Numbered from the stretch's first letter, positions 10,665 to 22,877 are shown. The stretch is DNA of 24,000 nt from Chrysomallon squamiferum (GCA_012295275.1 CM022670.1:9209006-9233005); one strand, 5' to 3'. Notes: generated by a model from the letters alone, not told the origin. Numbers and translations are program-made.

Positions 10665-10854
10665 ATATAAAAACAAAACAAAAACTAAAAATAACAATAA
10701 TAAAATTAAATAAAATAAAATAAATATAAATATAAACATATAAAAAAAAAAAAAATAATAAAATAACAACATAAATTTTAAAAATAAAAATATGCATTAC
10801 AAATAAATTGAAAATATTTTATCATTTATTATATATATATATATATATATATAT
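10665..10854. repeat. A-rich low-complexity DNA and (TA)n
   Basis: AAAAC/AAAT/ATAA-type sequence from about 10665 to 10800, and (TA)12 at 10830-10854. Confidence 0.88.
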
Positions 10855-11480
<626 letters not shown>

Positions 11481-11570
11481 ACGCATACACAATTTAGGAT
11501 CAGTTTTTAGAACGCTTATTTAACCATTTCTCATTCCAACTATTTTCCCATAACTGACGTATAAGAATTT

Positions 11571-11595
11571 AAAAAAAAAAAAAAAAAAAAAAAAA
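11571..11595. repeat. A25 homopolymer
   Basis: Uninterrupted A run, possibly an old retroposon tail; nothing recognisable precedes it. Confidence 0.93.
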
Positions 11596-12578
11596 GTACC
11601 TGATAGTATCTTTAAACCTGTTTTCCGAAAATATAGCTGGATATTCGAGATTTTGTTAGTCTGATGGACGTTTTAGCAGGTTATTCCTGTCCATATATAA
11701 AGGATTTTATAGTTACGTTCTAAATAATTCCTTAGCTGTTTATTATTGTTGTATTTTGTTGTTAAAATTGTAATGGTTCTTCTGCATGATGCGTTTCTTT
11801 TCTATAGTTAAGAGGAAAGTAGTTAAAATAACTTAGTTAGTTCGGTGCACCGATTGGAACGGAATAAAATTCAAATGGGCGAAGCAAGTGGCACACAGCA
11901 CTCATTTCTAAGTGAATGAAAGAAAATACTTGTATTTTCAGTCAGGTTATAATGGCCCGTGTTATCTGTGTGACATCGAAATGTAAGTGATACGGACTGT
12001 ATGTCTTTCTCAGCAGTGGATCAACGAAAACGTGTCTGCCGAGAGACAGTAAACTTTAATAGCCTCATTTATAACTTAGATTTATTTTCAGATAACATTG
12101 TTGCAATAAATATTTTAGCCAAAATAAATAAAATAAAATCAGTTTAAAAAATTCATTTAATTAAAAAAAAAAAAATGAAATCAAAGTAGTAAACAAAAAT
12201 AATCCTTTTAATTTATTGAATTTTATATACATTAAATAGATATGAAACTCATCAGTGTTGAATACACGTAAAAACCTTTTTTTCTTCTTTTTTTTTCTTT
12301 TTTTTTTAATGTTCCCCTTCGCATATAAGGGAACGTTAAATCTGTTACTAAAAAGTATCTGTGTAGGTACGAATAATAAAACTTCTAAAAAACATTCTTT
12401 ATACTTCCAAATTATTATTTTATTGCTTTGTCGGACGTAACATAAAATAAATAATGTATTACAATAACAATACCATTACAAAACATCTGAACGCCTCCCT
12501 TTTACCACTTGGCAACTACAGTCGTGACGTCATCACGTACATGGCGCACAGAATCAGAAAGGTATATATATTATTTTG
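11596..12578. other. Non-coding DNA
   Basis: No gene recognised. A perfect 12-bp palindrome TCGGTGCACCGA lies at 11842-11853 and a TGACGTCA octamer at 12525-12532. Confidence 0.5.
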
Positions 12579-12821
12579 TTTTTTTTTTTTTTTTTTTATA
12601 CAATGCTGGAAGAAATTTTTAATGTAAACTGCTGTGAGCAGTTCTTTTTCCGTTGTTGTAAAGGTTGTTCACTGAACGATTATGGTTTAGTTGTTCTATT
12701 ATTATTAATGACATCATCATTGTATCACTAGTAAAGCTTTCTTCAGCGTTTTCACTTAATGTGATACAGTGCGCGTTAAAAAAAAAATTAAAATAATAAT
12801 AATAATAATAATAATAATAAT
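12579..12821. repeat. T19 and (AAT)10 simple repeats with unique DNA between
   Basis: T19 at 12579-12597 and (AAT)n at about 12790-12821. Confidence 0.88.
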
Positions 12822-12871
12822 TTTTAAGAAAATAACAACGTTAGTAATGAAAGAATTTTAAAGTTTTAAAC

Positions 12872-12925
12872 CAGTCAAAGGCAAACTGCGGTCCGCGCGG
12901 CTTTCTGAGTGGCCCGCCTAATTTC
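12872..12925 (+). mobile_element. Possible hAT-like transposon terminus
   Basis: The stretch beginning CAGTCAAAGGCAAACTGCGG, then TCCGCGCGG, and shortly after GTGGCCCGCC, resembles the ends of many animal hAT elements (CAGnGGTCGGCAAACTGCGGCCCGC-type). It is a G+C-rich island in very AT-rich DNA. I found no matching inverted copy nearby and cannot confirm an 8-bp target duplication, so it would be a solitary or decayed end. Confidence 0.3.
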
Positions 12926-14270
12926 ACAAGGAACAATAACGTTAATTCAAATTTCATAAAATGAGTCTATTTTGTGTCTACTAATATACTAAAACACACG
13001 TAATTTTTTTATTACAACAGTTCCTGAAGTAAATGAAAATGAAAAAATGTATGGTCTATAAAGATTATTATTCTGTAAGGATACAAATAGGCAATACGGA
13101 ACAGATTTAAAAAGTATCTATCAAAGCAATGTTTAAATCAAAAGAGAAAATATAATTTATGATTTATAGTTTTATTTCTATCAGGAAAAAAAAAATGTAA
13201 TTAAACAACAAAGCAATCAGGTAGTAGTATAAAACAAAACATTTTAAACATTATCCAGCTAGTTAATTGTAAACCTGTTTTAAAAAGAATTAAGCTGTAA
13301 TAATCGAAACAGAATTTTCCTATAAATTAATATCTTGTACACAGTAGTCAGTGTTATAAATATTATTATAACAATTGTATAATATTTCATTTCAGTCCAT
13401 CTATTGCTGATGTGCTACTATTACACTGTTCTTCATTTAGATACCCCTATCAAAGTCTGAATATAATACTGATTCTTTATCGCCATTTTGAAGTAATTAA
13501 CAAACTTTATTTTTTGTTTTGTTTGGGTTTTTTCTTTTTTTCTTCTTTTTTCTAACATTTTTTCACGTTCTCTTTTAAGGTTAGTTTTACCATGGCTGAT
13601 TTTGTTTGCTTATTTACTGTTGTTGTCGTCGTCATTAATATTTTAGAACTGTTTTGTTGTTTAATCGCGCAATTTTCCAAAGGACGGGAAGGCTCATACA
13701 AAAAGCAAATCCCTCACTGCTAACTGAAGAGTTGTCGCAGAAACGAAACTGAAGCTGTTAATATTAAAATGAACTTAGGTTGCCGTTAAATATGCAAACA
13801 CCGCCCTTCCAGTTTATCACTGCTAACATTTGCACTCGCCTGAGACCAGAAAACGTGTTTTCTACTTGATTAACTGATTTCATAACAGCTGCTGATGATA
13901 ATGTCAAGAATTTTCTAATTAAACGCAGTTCAGGCCAATTACACTAAATTTATTTTTTAAACTAGCTGCAGGCCACCTCGAACCGGGAACGCGCAGACCA
14001 TGTGAAAATGAACTACTGTTTGATTGTACGTAGAGCAAACACTGCTAACTGAGCGTGAAGAGGGGAAAGAAATGTCATAAAAAAAGACTGAAACTGTGCG
14101 GTGAACGGAGAATAATGTAATGAAACTGCTTAGTGAACGTGAAAGCTACATTTAGCATTAATGTTTTCCTTGTAAACAGCAAGTTACCAGAGAACCGGTC
14201 CTGTGACATTTTTAAAAATTTGAATTCGTCGGTATAGTAGAAAATATAAGACACTGCACGTATTTCAGAC
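12926..14270. other. Non-coding DNA, presumed intron downstream of exon A
   Basis: I looked on the minus strand for the next DID exon of a formin and saw none. A small CpG-richer patch lies at about 13965-14005. Nothing else is supported. Confidence 0.5.
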
Positions 14271-14428
<158 letters not shown>

Positions 14429-14588
14429 GGTGTCTTTAATCAAATATAAATATAAAAATCAAAATGAAATAGAATTCAGAATTGAAAAAAACAAATTATT
14501 ACTTATAAATAAATAAAATTGACATCTACGCCATACAAAATGCAGAATGAGAGAGATCGTTGGGTTAAAGGATAACGAAATATACTAA

Positions 14589-14599
14589 ATTCTTACCTT
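14589..14599 (-). other. 5' splice site of exon A (phase 1)
   Basis: On the minus strand the sequence reads AAAG|GTAAGA, with the last exonic base at 14597 and GT at 14596-14595. It falls exactly where the conserved DID reading ends; beyond it the frame runs only nine more codons of non-conserved residues before a stop. This is close to the metazoan donor consensus MAG|GTRAGT. Confidence 0.85.
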
Positions 14600-15449
14600 T
14601 AACAAGTCGACTCCCGTATAAATCTCCGTTTTGAACCAAACACTCCAGTCCTTGTTTCGAGTTCATTACAACTTTGACACAGGAAACACATTCTAGGAGC
14701 AACATGGCATCCGACAGCTGCGTCACACGTTTGCTACCCAGCGTGTCCACACAGTCCAGCAAGATACCCAGGCCATTGGCATCCAAGAATCCCTGGATCC
14801 ATTCCATACTGCTCTTTTTGATCTTCTTTTTCAAAGCACCGAACGTCTGGACAGTGGGAATTTTCAACACACTCACTGCTATCTCGGGACTGCACTTGTC
14901 GAAATCAGCATGAAGAAGAGTCTGGCTGATTTTTCTCTTCAAAACGTGTTTTAAATTCAGTTTCGGTTTTTGGACTTCGCTCTCGGAATTTTCGCTGGTT
15001 TGCTGTTCCTGAGACATTTCTCCTGAAACGGAATCCTCCGATGTTTTGGAATCGGTCGAATATTTGCGTTCTTCTCGTTTTGCTGCGTCGCTGTTTTTAC
15101 TCTCGACAACGTCTGATGAGAAATCAGTTTCGTTTTCCCCGCTGTAGTTCTCACTCTTCTCTCTCGTTGCATTTATTTCCACCACTGTCGTCTTTACCGC
15201 GCTGTCGTCTGCGTTATTGACAGCCATGTTAGATTTATGTTTTATACACTCTTTGTCGTCACGCATCGCTTCCTCGTGACGACCACGTTCGACACCTCCA
15301 GCTCTAGCGCTGTCTGCGTGTGACAGTGACTTAGCAGGCCGATCGACGTCCTCGGCTCGTTTTCTCGATTTTTTCTTGTCATCTCTGTCTCGATTTCTTT
15401 TTGTCGTTCCGAAAAGTAAATTAGACACGCGTCTGAAAAGAGTCGACAT
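14597..15449 (-). CDS. INF2-like formin, first coding exon (exon A): N-terminal extension plus start of DID/FH3 domain
   Basis: This is the first coding exon of an inverted-formin-2-like protein; formins of this class nucleate, elongate and sever actin filaments, and the N-terminal DID region controls the C-terminal DAD/FH2 part. Residues 1-14 (MSTLFRRVSNLLFG) are amphipathic. Residues 18-31 are a basic KR-rich patch resembling a nuclear localisation signal. Residues 32-165 are Ser/Glu/Lys-rich and probably disordered. Residues about 182-284 match the INF2 DID start: W217, then GLGILL, then LECVSCV at 252-258 and MNSKQG at 262-267, a signature I recognise from animal INF2. Reading stops at a consensus donor (AAAG|GTAAGA) after K284 plus one base, so the exon is phase 1. 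I chose the ATG at 15449 (A at -3), because an upstream in-frame ATG at 15482 lies beyond a good splice acceptor. The rest of the DID, FH1 and FH2 are absent here. The family call is strong; the exact orthologue is not certain. Confidence 0.86.
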
Positions 15450-15460
15450 GTTCCACCAAG

Positions 15461-15480
15461 CCTGCAAGTATAAAACACAC
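15461..15480 (-). other. 3' splice site upstream of exon A start codon
   Basis: On the minus strand a T-rich stretch ends in ACTTGCAG, with AG at 15463-15462, followed by 12 bases and then the ATG at 15449. This suggests that the exon begins at 15461 with a 12-base 5' UTR, and that at least one non-coding leader exon and the promoter lie at higher coordinates. The pyrimidine tract is interrupted, so an unspliced upstream extension starting at 15482 remains possible. Confidence 0.55.
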
Positions 15481-15774
15481 ATTTTTATGAGCTTACTTCA
15501 AAATTTTTCCATAATATTACGCATTGTAGATTCTTTATTTACAACTCAAAAAGGTCTAGATCTGGCAGTTTCTGTTTCAAAATAACGTACAGTGACATAC
15601 CTTGATATACATGTTTTGTAATGTAGGCCTATACGTTGAACGTTAATTGTCATAAATTTTCATTAAGTTAATCTTTAATTTCTGGGTGCATAAAACGCGA
15701 GTAACTGAAATGAAATCAGTTTAAATGGAAGGGTTTTAATGTGTAATATAAAACTGTTATCAGGAAATGGATAC

Positions 15775-15895
15775 TTCTACTACTGCTGCTGTTTCAAACA
15801 CTACTACTACAGCTACTACTGTTACTATTACTGCTGCTACTACTACTATTAGTACTAATAATAACAACAACAATAATAATAAAACAATAATAAAA
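15775..15895. repeat. Degenerate trinucleotide tract (TAC/TGC/AAC/AAT)
   Basis: About 120 bp made of CTACTACTGCTGCTG-like triplets grading into AATAACAACAACAAT. It lies 300 bp upstream of exon A, in the presumed leader intron. Confidence 0.85.
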
Positions 15896-17160
15896 TTAAA
15901 CGTGAAATGAGAGAGAAAATAAATAATAGGAAGAAAAGAAAAAAAAGCAAGGAAAGAAAAACCGAAAACGTTTTACAAAATAAATAAATAAATAAATGAT
16001 CGAAAAAATATTTTACTACGATTTATTGTTCTGCTGCTAGTGCGGACATACAAATGTCAAAAACATGTCTAAGCTCACTTTGGTTTTGTCAAATAAACCA
16101 ATTATTCATTCATTGCAACCAGTGTCAATATTGCGCTCGCACCCGACGCTTTTAATTTGTTCCTTTTCACTGAAAATAAAAAGGTCAACAGGAGATGACT
16201 GTTACCAGAGAAATACATGGGATTTTGGGGTTGTTTTTTGTTGTGTGTTTTGTTTTTTAAAACTGACACCAGTTTTGTTCATTTGTTATGTTCCAGTTTG
16301 TGTAAGTTTATGAAGTTTATTATATTTTTTTCCCCAGTACAGTCAAGACTGAAAAAAAAAAAAAAAACGAAGAATAAATTTTATGAATGTCAGCGAACAG
16401 AATGAGAAAAAAAAAAAATGTTCACCTGATAAGCCAACGTGAGCTTAAACAGATTTATATTTGCACTATCGTTGTAAACTATTCAGTAAAGCCATTACTC
16501 ACGAGCTCTAGACTTGAACTGCAATATTACCCAAGAATTACTAAACTGAAATAATTTCCATAATTATGTGATATTTATCTAGTATATATAATTTTATTAC
16601 CTGACCTGTAGTCATATTCTTTTCATATTATTCTTTATTATTTATTTATTTTATATATATTTATTTTTTTTTAAGATAAAGACATCGCAAAAATGGGAAG
16701 AAAAAACAAAAACAAAGATGAAACGGTGCACTAAACATACCAAATTAGGTAAGTTCACTGTGTCCGCAGAGCACGCTGAAACCAGTGACACATTCCGTAT
16801 CAAGAAAACAAAATCATGGAGGAACAAAAATGTCAAAACACCCACATATCATGATACAGCGGATCAAAAACTTTTCAAACACGACTGCATGTATACTCTT
16901 CTCTGATCCGGTTACAAAGACACACTTTATTCAGCCAAGCGACGAAAACAACCGTTTACCTCTTTCCAGAAAGATAAAAAACCACCAACAAAAAAAATAA
17001 AAATAAAAATAAAGTGTCGTCTGTTCACAGCCGCACTCGACATCCGTGAATCTGACTCTGGCAGCAGTGAAACTGACTCTCGTCTGTCCACTTTTTCCCG
17101 CTGTCGAGTGTTTTGTGGCGTCACGTGTTTGTGAATCGGGTTAATCAAACAAAGGATTAA
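15896..17160. other. Non-coding DNA upstream of exon A
   Basis: Several frames of 60-80 codons (for example 16065-16313, 16718-16906, 16785-17000 plus; 16927-17148 minus) have no recognisable domain and overlap one another. None is supported as a gene. Confidence 0.5.
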
Positions 17161-17812
17161 ACACTCCTGGCGTGTTAGGTGGTCACACCCGGGTCAAATC
17201 TTCACCTCACGTGGGTGGATTAAATTTTTATAAATTTATTTTTTACCTTAGCAAACTGTTAGTTTTTATCTATAAGAGTTACATAACCTTTACTGCATTA
17301 TGGTCTCTTTCTAGGCCAGAATGTGAGTAAAAAAATATATATATTATTTTTGGGGTTTGGGGTGGGGTAGTTGATGTTAGGAGATGAATTTTACAAACCA
17401 GGTTCGGGTTCAGAAACAAATAAAACGTTTTTGTATTTATATTTTATTTATTTATTTATTTATTTTAGGACTTCATAAAGAGCGTTTTGAATTCATTAAT
17501 GAAGAAACCACAAGAGAAATATACACTAGGTATACTCAATTAAAAGTAAATATCTAATTATATCATTACATCTAATTTATATTAAACATGCTAGATATAA
17601 ACTATGTAGGAAAAATAAATCATATAATCAGTAATCATATATTTAACACACAGTATTAACTGATGACTCGATGTGACCGGTTTGTACTGTATATTATTAC
17701 CTCAACCTTAAACAAGTGTAAAACATACAGTAGAACCGCGATTTAACAGCAGGCTGTCCTTTCATTTTTACTTGTTTATGATTTTAAATTATTTCCATCG
17801 TTCTTTCTTTAT
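17161..17812. other. Non-coding DNA with a small G+C-rich patch
   Basis: A G+C-richer 55 bp at about 17168-17220 contains GGGTCAAATCT, somewhat like a Pol III B box, but no correctly spaced A box. (TTTA)n lies at about 17442-17466. Nothing else is supported. Confidence 0.45.
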
Positions 17813-17857
17813 TTCTCTCTCTCTCTCAGACAGACACACACACACACACACTCATCA

Positions 17858-17894
<37 letters not shown>

Positions 17895-17911
17895 ACACAC
17901 ACACACACACG
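17813..17911. repeat. (CT)n-(CA)n microsatellite
   Basis: CT repeat, CAGACAGA, then CA repeats interrupted by CTCATCACTC. Confidence 0.95.
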
Positions 17912-18606
17912 TCTCGGATATCTTGCCTTTCAACCTACCATTGAGTTCTTAGTTCATCTGTGTATAAGTGTGTATAATCCAGTGACAGTGTTGTACACAC
18001 ATTTGTAAGATTTTGAATACATTCACAAATCACAGTCTTTTGAGCTCACTGGGTTAACATTATTAAACGAAAACTGTCAAAAAGCCCGAGTTTGAAATAC
18101 AGACAGAGGGAGCCACTTGTCTGAGTGGCCCTTGTAAAAGTTTTTATTCGTTCCAGTCAATAATTGTTTTATTTAATACCTTTTAACAAAGAATAACAAT
18201 ACCAAACACATTAGCATATCAAGACACTTTAGTTAAAACAATAACTTACCAGACAGCACGTAAATCCTGAATATATATATAAATATATTTCTATTAAATT
18301 TTAAAAATCACCTTTTAAACCTCTCCTTCTGTCTCTCTGTGTTAGAGACTTCCTACCAAGTTCAAAAAACAAAACAGCGGCTCTGAATTACACGGAAACA
18401 GGGAAATGACTTGGTAGTCTATTAACAGTGTTACGAGGTAACTCACTTAGTGACAGTATGTCTTGAAATAAACACTTCTGTTTCGCTGAAGCTGTCTCAT
18501 CGTGTTTCCTGTTGACCGGCAGCGAGGGCAAACTAATTTACTGTATGCAGCATTCGCTGATAAGGAAACATTCACATACACAGACCAGAGAAAGTATTCC
18601 TCCTTA
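17912..18606. other. Non-coding DNA
   Basis: No gene recognised. On the minus strand a TCTG|GTAAGT donor-like site ends at 18250 and could belong to a leader exon of exon A. A small hairpin GCCACT-loop-AGTGGC lies near 18112-18129. Confidence 0.45.
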
Positions 18607-18641
18607 CAGACAGACAGACAGACACAAAAAAAAGAAGAACA

Positions 18642-18674
<33 letters not shown>

Positions 18675-18711
18675 CGGACGGAGAGATTAACAGACAGACA
18701 GACAGATAGAT
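18607..18711. repeat. (ACAG)n-(GATA)n-(ACAG)n microsatellite
   Basis: (CAGA)n at 18607-18623, (GATA)n at about 18643-18674, GACGGACG and (CAGA)n-(GATA) to 18711. Confidence 0.94.
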
Positions 18712-19443
18712 ACGCAAACTGAGAGATTATTTTCACTTTTATCTTTCCTTCATTATTTTTTTCTCCCACTTGATTTTGTAATCATCTCTTTCCTACACCC
18801 CCACACCTCCCCATACACGAAAAAAACACACACATATATAAATACATTTGTTTTAAAATAACCCTCGATGTTATAAATACACCATAACATGTCCACGAGG
18901 TTTTAAAACCATCGATCCAAACAGCTGAATTCTATTAGTTCTTTTTTTAAAACAAACAGATGCAGTCAACGAAAATAATTAGAGAAAAACTGGAGATACG
19001 TGACAGGAGCAATGTTCATCATGTCTCTCTCTCTATCGCATGCCGCTAACTCACTGACAGTGACGTTAAGTCGAGGTATCCATGGGTCGCTAGATCTCTC
19101 CTAGGCCGTGCGCTAATTAAGATATTTCCCAACGTAGCTACTGCTCGCAGGACTGATTTATCTAAAGTAGACTAGAGTGTATTTTCATCTCCACTGGAAA
19201 GGTACACCAAAAAAAAATCCCTCGCTGTTAATTACACATGTGTTCCTCTCTTGTTATTTATATGAGTTTTAATCTAATGTACGAAGCCACGTAATATTAG
19301 ACTGAACCTGTTTCGTTTGCGTCAGATAAATAAAACATTTCATTGTATTTCTTCACGCGTGAGTGTAAAATAAATGCAAAAATAGTTTTCGTATAAAATA
19401 ACGTCAAACCTTCTGGGTTAAACCGATATATAAAAAAAAAATG
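18712..19443. other. Non-coding DNA
   Basis: No gene recognised. A moderately G+C-richer stretch at about 19030-19150 has no open frame. Confidence 0.5.
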
Positions 19444-19452
19444 TAATAATAA

Positions 19453-19486
<34 letters not shown>

Positions 19487-19657
19487 AAAATAAATTCATT
19501 GATTCTATAAAACATTTCTTGCAGCTTATCAGTATATCAAAAATACTTTTTTATTACGCAACACTGTAAATGGTTGCATAATCTTATTTGAATAAAAAAA
19601 GAAATCGTGTTGAAATGCAACACTGTAAAATAATGTTAAAATACCGGACAATATTAA

Positions 19658-19696
<39 letters not shown>

Positions 19697-19707
19697 TAAT
19701 TATTATT
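19444..19707. repeat. (AAAT)n and palindromic (AAT)n(ATT)n
   Basis: (AAAT)n at about 19452-19494, and at about 19657-19707 (AAT)5 directly followed by (ATT)n, forming a self-complementary stretch. Confidence 0.9.
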
Positions 19708-19709
19708 GT

Positions 19710-19932
19710 ATGTCATCATATTCAATAAAAATATATATATATATTGTGCGACGTCATATTGAATTATAATATTCCGTGACGTCACGTTAAAGTATAATAT
19801 AATACATTATATTACATTACATATGAAACGATATCGTATTAAGTCATAACACTATGACATCGAATTAAATCATATATCATATGACATCATATTAAATCAA
19901 AGTAATTATATGATACGATTACAACGCAATAT
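19710..19932. repeat. Degenerate minisatellite, ~26-bp unit, about 8 copies (array 2)
   Basis: A GACATCATATTAAATCA-type core recurs near 19750, 19778, 19830, 19855, 19882 and 19910, with spacings of 25-28 bp (one double step). It carries GTGACGTCACG, also found in the array at 4.3-4.7 kb. Just upstream, GCAACACTGTAAA occurs twice, at 19558-19570 and 19617-19629, which resembles the GTAACACT part of the first array. Confidence 0.6.
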
Positions 19933-20086
19933 ACAGCATCACATTATATAACAATTTATTATATTCAGTTAAATTACATTATTTCCCTTAAAGCTGATAC
20001 AAGCAAACAACCACGATTTGTTTTCTAAACTAACGCAGCGCAATTTGAAATATTATGAATTCTGAATAACGTCATCTACACCTTAC

Positions 20087-20430
20087 CTTTCAACCGGATA
20101 AAATTCTTGTGCCAGTAAGCTAATTTTCGTGAGCTTCAAAAGGTGAAAAAAATTATCCATTTACTGAGCCTTTGAAATCAAAGGTAGCAGCAATCTTATT
20201 GTCCCATCCTCCAGATCGCAGGACGCGTTCGACTCAGTACATCTGCGTTAGTTCATCTAATACCCTTACTACAGTTTAACAGTGAGACAAAATTATCGAT
20301 CGGTATTAATCATTTAACACTGCCGCGGTCTTGACGTTGAAGAATGCAAGACGTTGCCGCCTGAATTTGATACTGGGTCACCACTCGGCACTGATGTGTG
20401 TGGTACAGAGCCCCCGAGGGGGACGGCAAA
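20087..20430 (-). other. CpG-richer patch with a donor; possible leader exon or old repeat
   Basis: This stretch is clearly less AT-rich than its surroundings from 20190 to 20430, with many CpGs, a GCCGCGG and a C5-GA-G5 inverted repeat near 20412-20423. On the minus strand it is followed by an AAAG|GTAAGG donor (last base 20087). That would suit a non-coding leader exon 4.6 kb upstream of exon A. No open reading frame stands out. The same look could come from an old transposable-element relic, so this is a weak call. Confidence 0.18.
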
Positions 20431-21251
20431 TGTAATTGGATCAAAAATTTAATATTAAATGTGACGATAATTTATTTCGAATATAAAATATTTTATGGAT
20501 GGCAGGGGTGGAAATTATTCTTCCAACCCTCCACCAGTGAATTTTTTCACTGTTTGAAAGAATAAAAATAATTATGTATGTATATATTATGTATGTTTAT
20601 ATATGTGTGTATGTACATATTTATTAATGAGTACTTGGCAGTCTATCAATCTGTCAGAACATTTTTCTGTCATGAAAAGGAAACCACTATTTAGTCAGTT
20701 TTAACCTGTTGATAATTTATGATATGTGATTAAACAAATTCTGATCAAACTGTTTTGCTCTGTGTGAGTCGAGGTTAATAGCCGTATTAATTTAACAAAA
20801 ATATGAATTTCAGTTAAATTACACAATTTTATAGTTTTAATATCTAAACTGCGGATTACTTTATTTCAATCGGCAATATATTTTGAAATATTTATAGCAA
20901 AATTCCCCGTGAAACCAAGATTATAGTAAAAGCATTTAAATAGCCTAACGAAGCTATAGTCAGCTAATATTAATCAAACCAAAGTAGTTTAAATTACCTT
21001 GTAACTGTTCGTTTCAAAACAGAACAATAAAAATGCGTGATCTGTAATTACTGCTTCCATATATATACTTTGTATCTTTTTCACTTTTCAGTAATTGCTT
21101 AAAATCAGCTCTACAGACAAAGATTAATTATTTTAATTGTCATCATATAGATATACGTATAATATTTTCTTGATATCCAATAAACGATGACATTGTTATT
21201 GCTGAAAAGTCTTTAGACGTTAAAATATTCTTTCATTTGGCTTTCATTCAC
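20431..21251. other. AT-rich non-coding DNA
   Basis: No gene or element recognised. Confidence 0.55.
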
Positions 21252-21252
21252 C

Positions 21253-21284
<32 letters not shown>
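21252..21284. repeat. (CT)n microsatellite
   Basis: Perfect CT repeat followed by CACACAAACGCAGAGACACACACAGACA. Confidence 0.94.
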
Positions 21285-21287
<3 letters not shown>

Positions 21288-21304
21288 ACGCAGAGACACA
21301 CACA

Positions 21305-22547
21305 GACAAACAAAAACCACATTGTCAGGTTTTAGGTCGTTACAACAGTACGAATGCGTTATCAAAGCCCGTGGTATTTGCTTCCCTACATAAAACTATT
21401 CCTACTGGAAATTATCGTTCTGGCAGATCCTAATTTCCTTCAAATGTCTGTAATGGTTTTTCATTCCAGTCCAGTGACATCATGGCATCAAGGAGTTCAC
21501 TCTCTGTTATCTGTATGGTTATTACTCAAATGCATGTCGCCGTATATCAGTAGATTAAAAATGTGCGGTACGCCTCGTTAAATAAATAATCCCTTCATTT
21601 CTACTGCTGAAGTCATAAAGACAGCGCCGGACTGTTACATTGGTGATCACGTTTTAGTTAAATGTTGAGTGACTTAATCGACTGCATGTACGTTCTAAGA
21701 CACGAACTGACAAACTAAATCGTTAGGAATGACATTTACTCGTCTTGTTACTGCGGTAAGACGGTATATGTATTACTTGAAAGTGCATGTATTGGGAGAC
21801 ACGTACGATAACGTTTAACAGAAGAAGATGTTATGAAGTCTGTCCGGTCTCGATAATACAGATCAGAAGTTTGGACTGTTTGCTAGAATGGTGTTTGCCT
21901 TATTAATATTAGAGAACGGAATAGTAGACTTACATCTTCCCAAATGTTATGGGGAAGGGAGGGCATTCACAAACATGTATATGATTTCATATAATGTGGA
22001 CATTATTAAAAAAGAAAACCTAACATTTTCCCAAATGTGAAGGTACGATCCAGAAACCAAAATAAATATTTTTAGTAACTCGACAGTCAAAGTATGATCC
22101 AAAAACGTTTCATCACCATAACATAAAACAATCATTTACTGACAGTTTGATTTATAATTTTCATGCTACATCTCTGTTTATCACAAACAGTTCCTCCAGC
22201 ATAATCATTTCATTAATGAAGTCTCTGAACTTATAACAATGGTTTCATTCATTATAATTTGCGTGACACGCTGAAATTGCTTCATCAGTGATGTAGCACA
22301 CGACTCCAGAAAAAACCCACTGAGTTAAGTTGACATTTCAAATTTGAAAATAGTCTGTCATCTACAGAATGAGATCATGCAGGTCACATACAGGAAGTTC
22401 CCATTTTATGCAGAAATGTCGACGATTTCAAGGTTTCAACGATAAATTTCTAAAGCAGAACATTTTTCGATTTTCAGCTGGATTTTATTTATTTAAAAAA
22501 ATAAAAGTAGCTAGTTTTACAAATAAAAAGTGTATAGTATTCAAAAT
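21305..22547. other. Non-coding DNA
   Basis: A 75-codon plus-strand frame at 21354-21581 is free of low complexity but matches nothing I recognise, and has no clear splice context. Other frames are weaker. Confidence 0.45.
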
Positions 22548-22633
22548 ATTTATTGTTATCATTATGATTATTGCTGTTGTTGTTGTTGTTGTTAGCATTA
22601 TCATTATCATCATCATTATTGTTTTTATTATTA

Positions 22634-22679
<46 letters not shown>

Positions 22680-22680
22680 A
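22548..22680. repeat. Degenerate trinucleotide tract (GTT/ATC/ATT)n
   Basis: TTATCATTATGATTATTG, then GTT repeats, ATC/ATT repeats and a clean (ATT)n up to 22678. Spurious Ile/Val-rich frames result on both strands. Confidence 0.93.
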
Positions 22681-22810
22681 TACAATAAAGACTTTTAAAC
22701 AAATAAGATGTCTATGTAGTTTGTTTTTAAATACATCGTAGCATCAATTTGTTTTTAGTTTAACTTTCTGACGGTCAGAATACATATTATTATTACGAAA
22801 CAGATAAAAA

Positions 22811-22877
22811 TAATCATAATAATAATAACAATAATAATAATAGTAATAGTAATAATAATAAATAATAATAAAATATT
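22811..22877. repeat. (AAT)n tract
   Basis: Interrupted AAT repeat, complementary to the (ATT)n that ends at 22678; about 135 bp lie between the two. Confidence 0.9.

Noticed and set aside
13965-14005. GGTTCGAGG on the minus strand in a CpG-rich patch, considered as a tRNA or SINE head
   Set aside because: The B box match fails at its 3' half and no A box or acceptor stem was found.
14674-15585. Plus-strand and second minus-strand frames overlapping exon A
   Set aside because: They are shadows of the formin exon; only the chosen frame carries the conserved DID residues.
17168-17220. tRNA-like A box and B box (GGGTCAAATCT)
   Set aside because: The boxes are only about 22 bp apart, and no cloverleaf stems form.
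18105-18135. Shared 12-mer TCTGAGTGGCCC with 12903-12914, considered as a second hAT-like copy
   Set aside because: Flanking sequence does not match; the rest of the hAT-like end is absent.
21354-21581. 75-codon plus-strand frame without low complexity
   Set aside because: I recognise no motif, and nothing around it suggests a gene.
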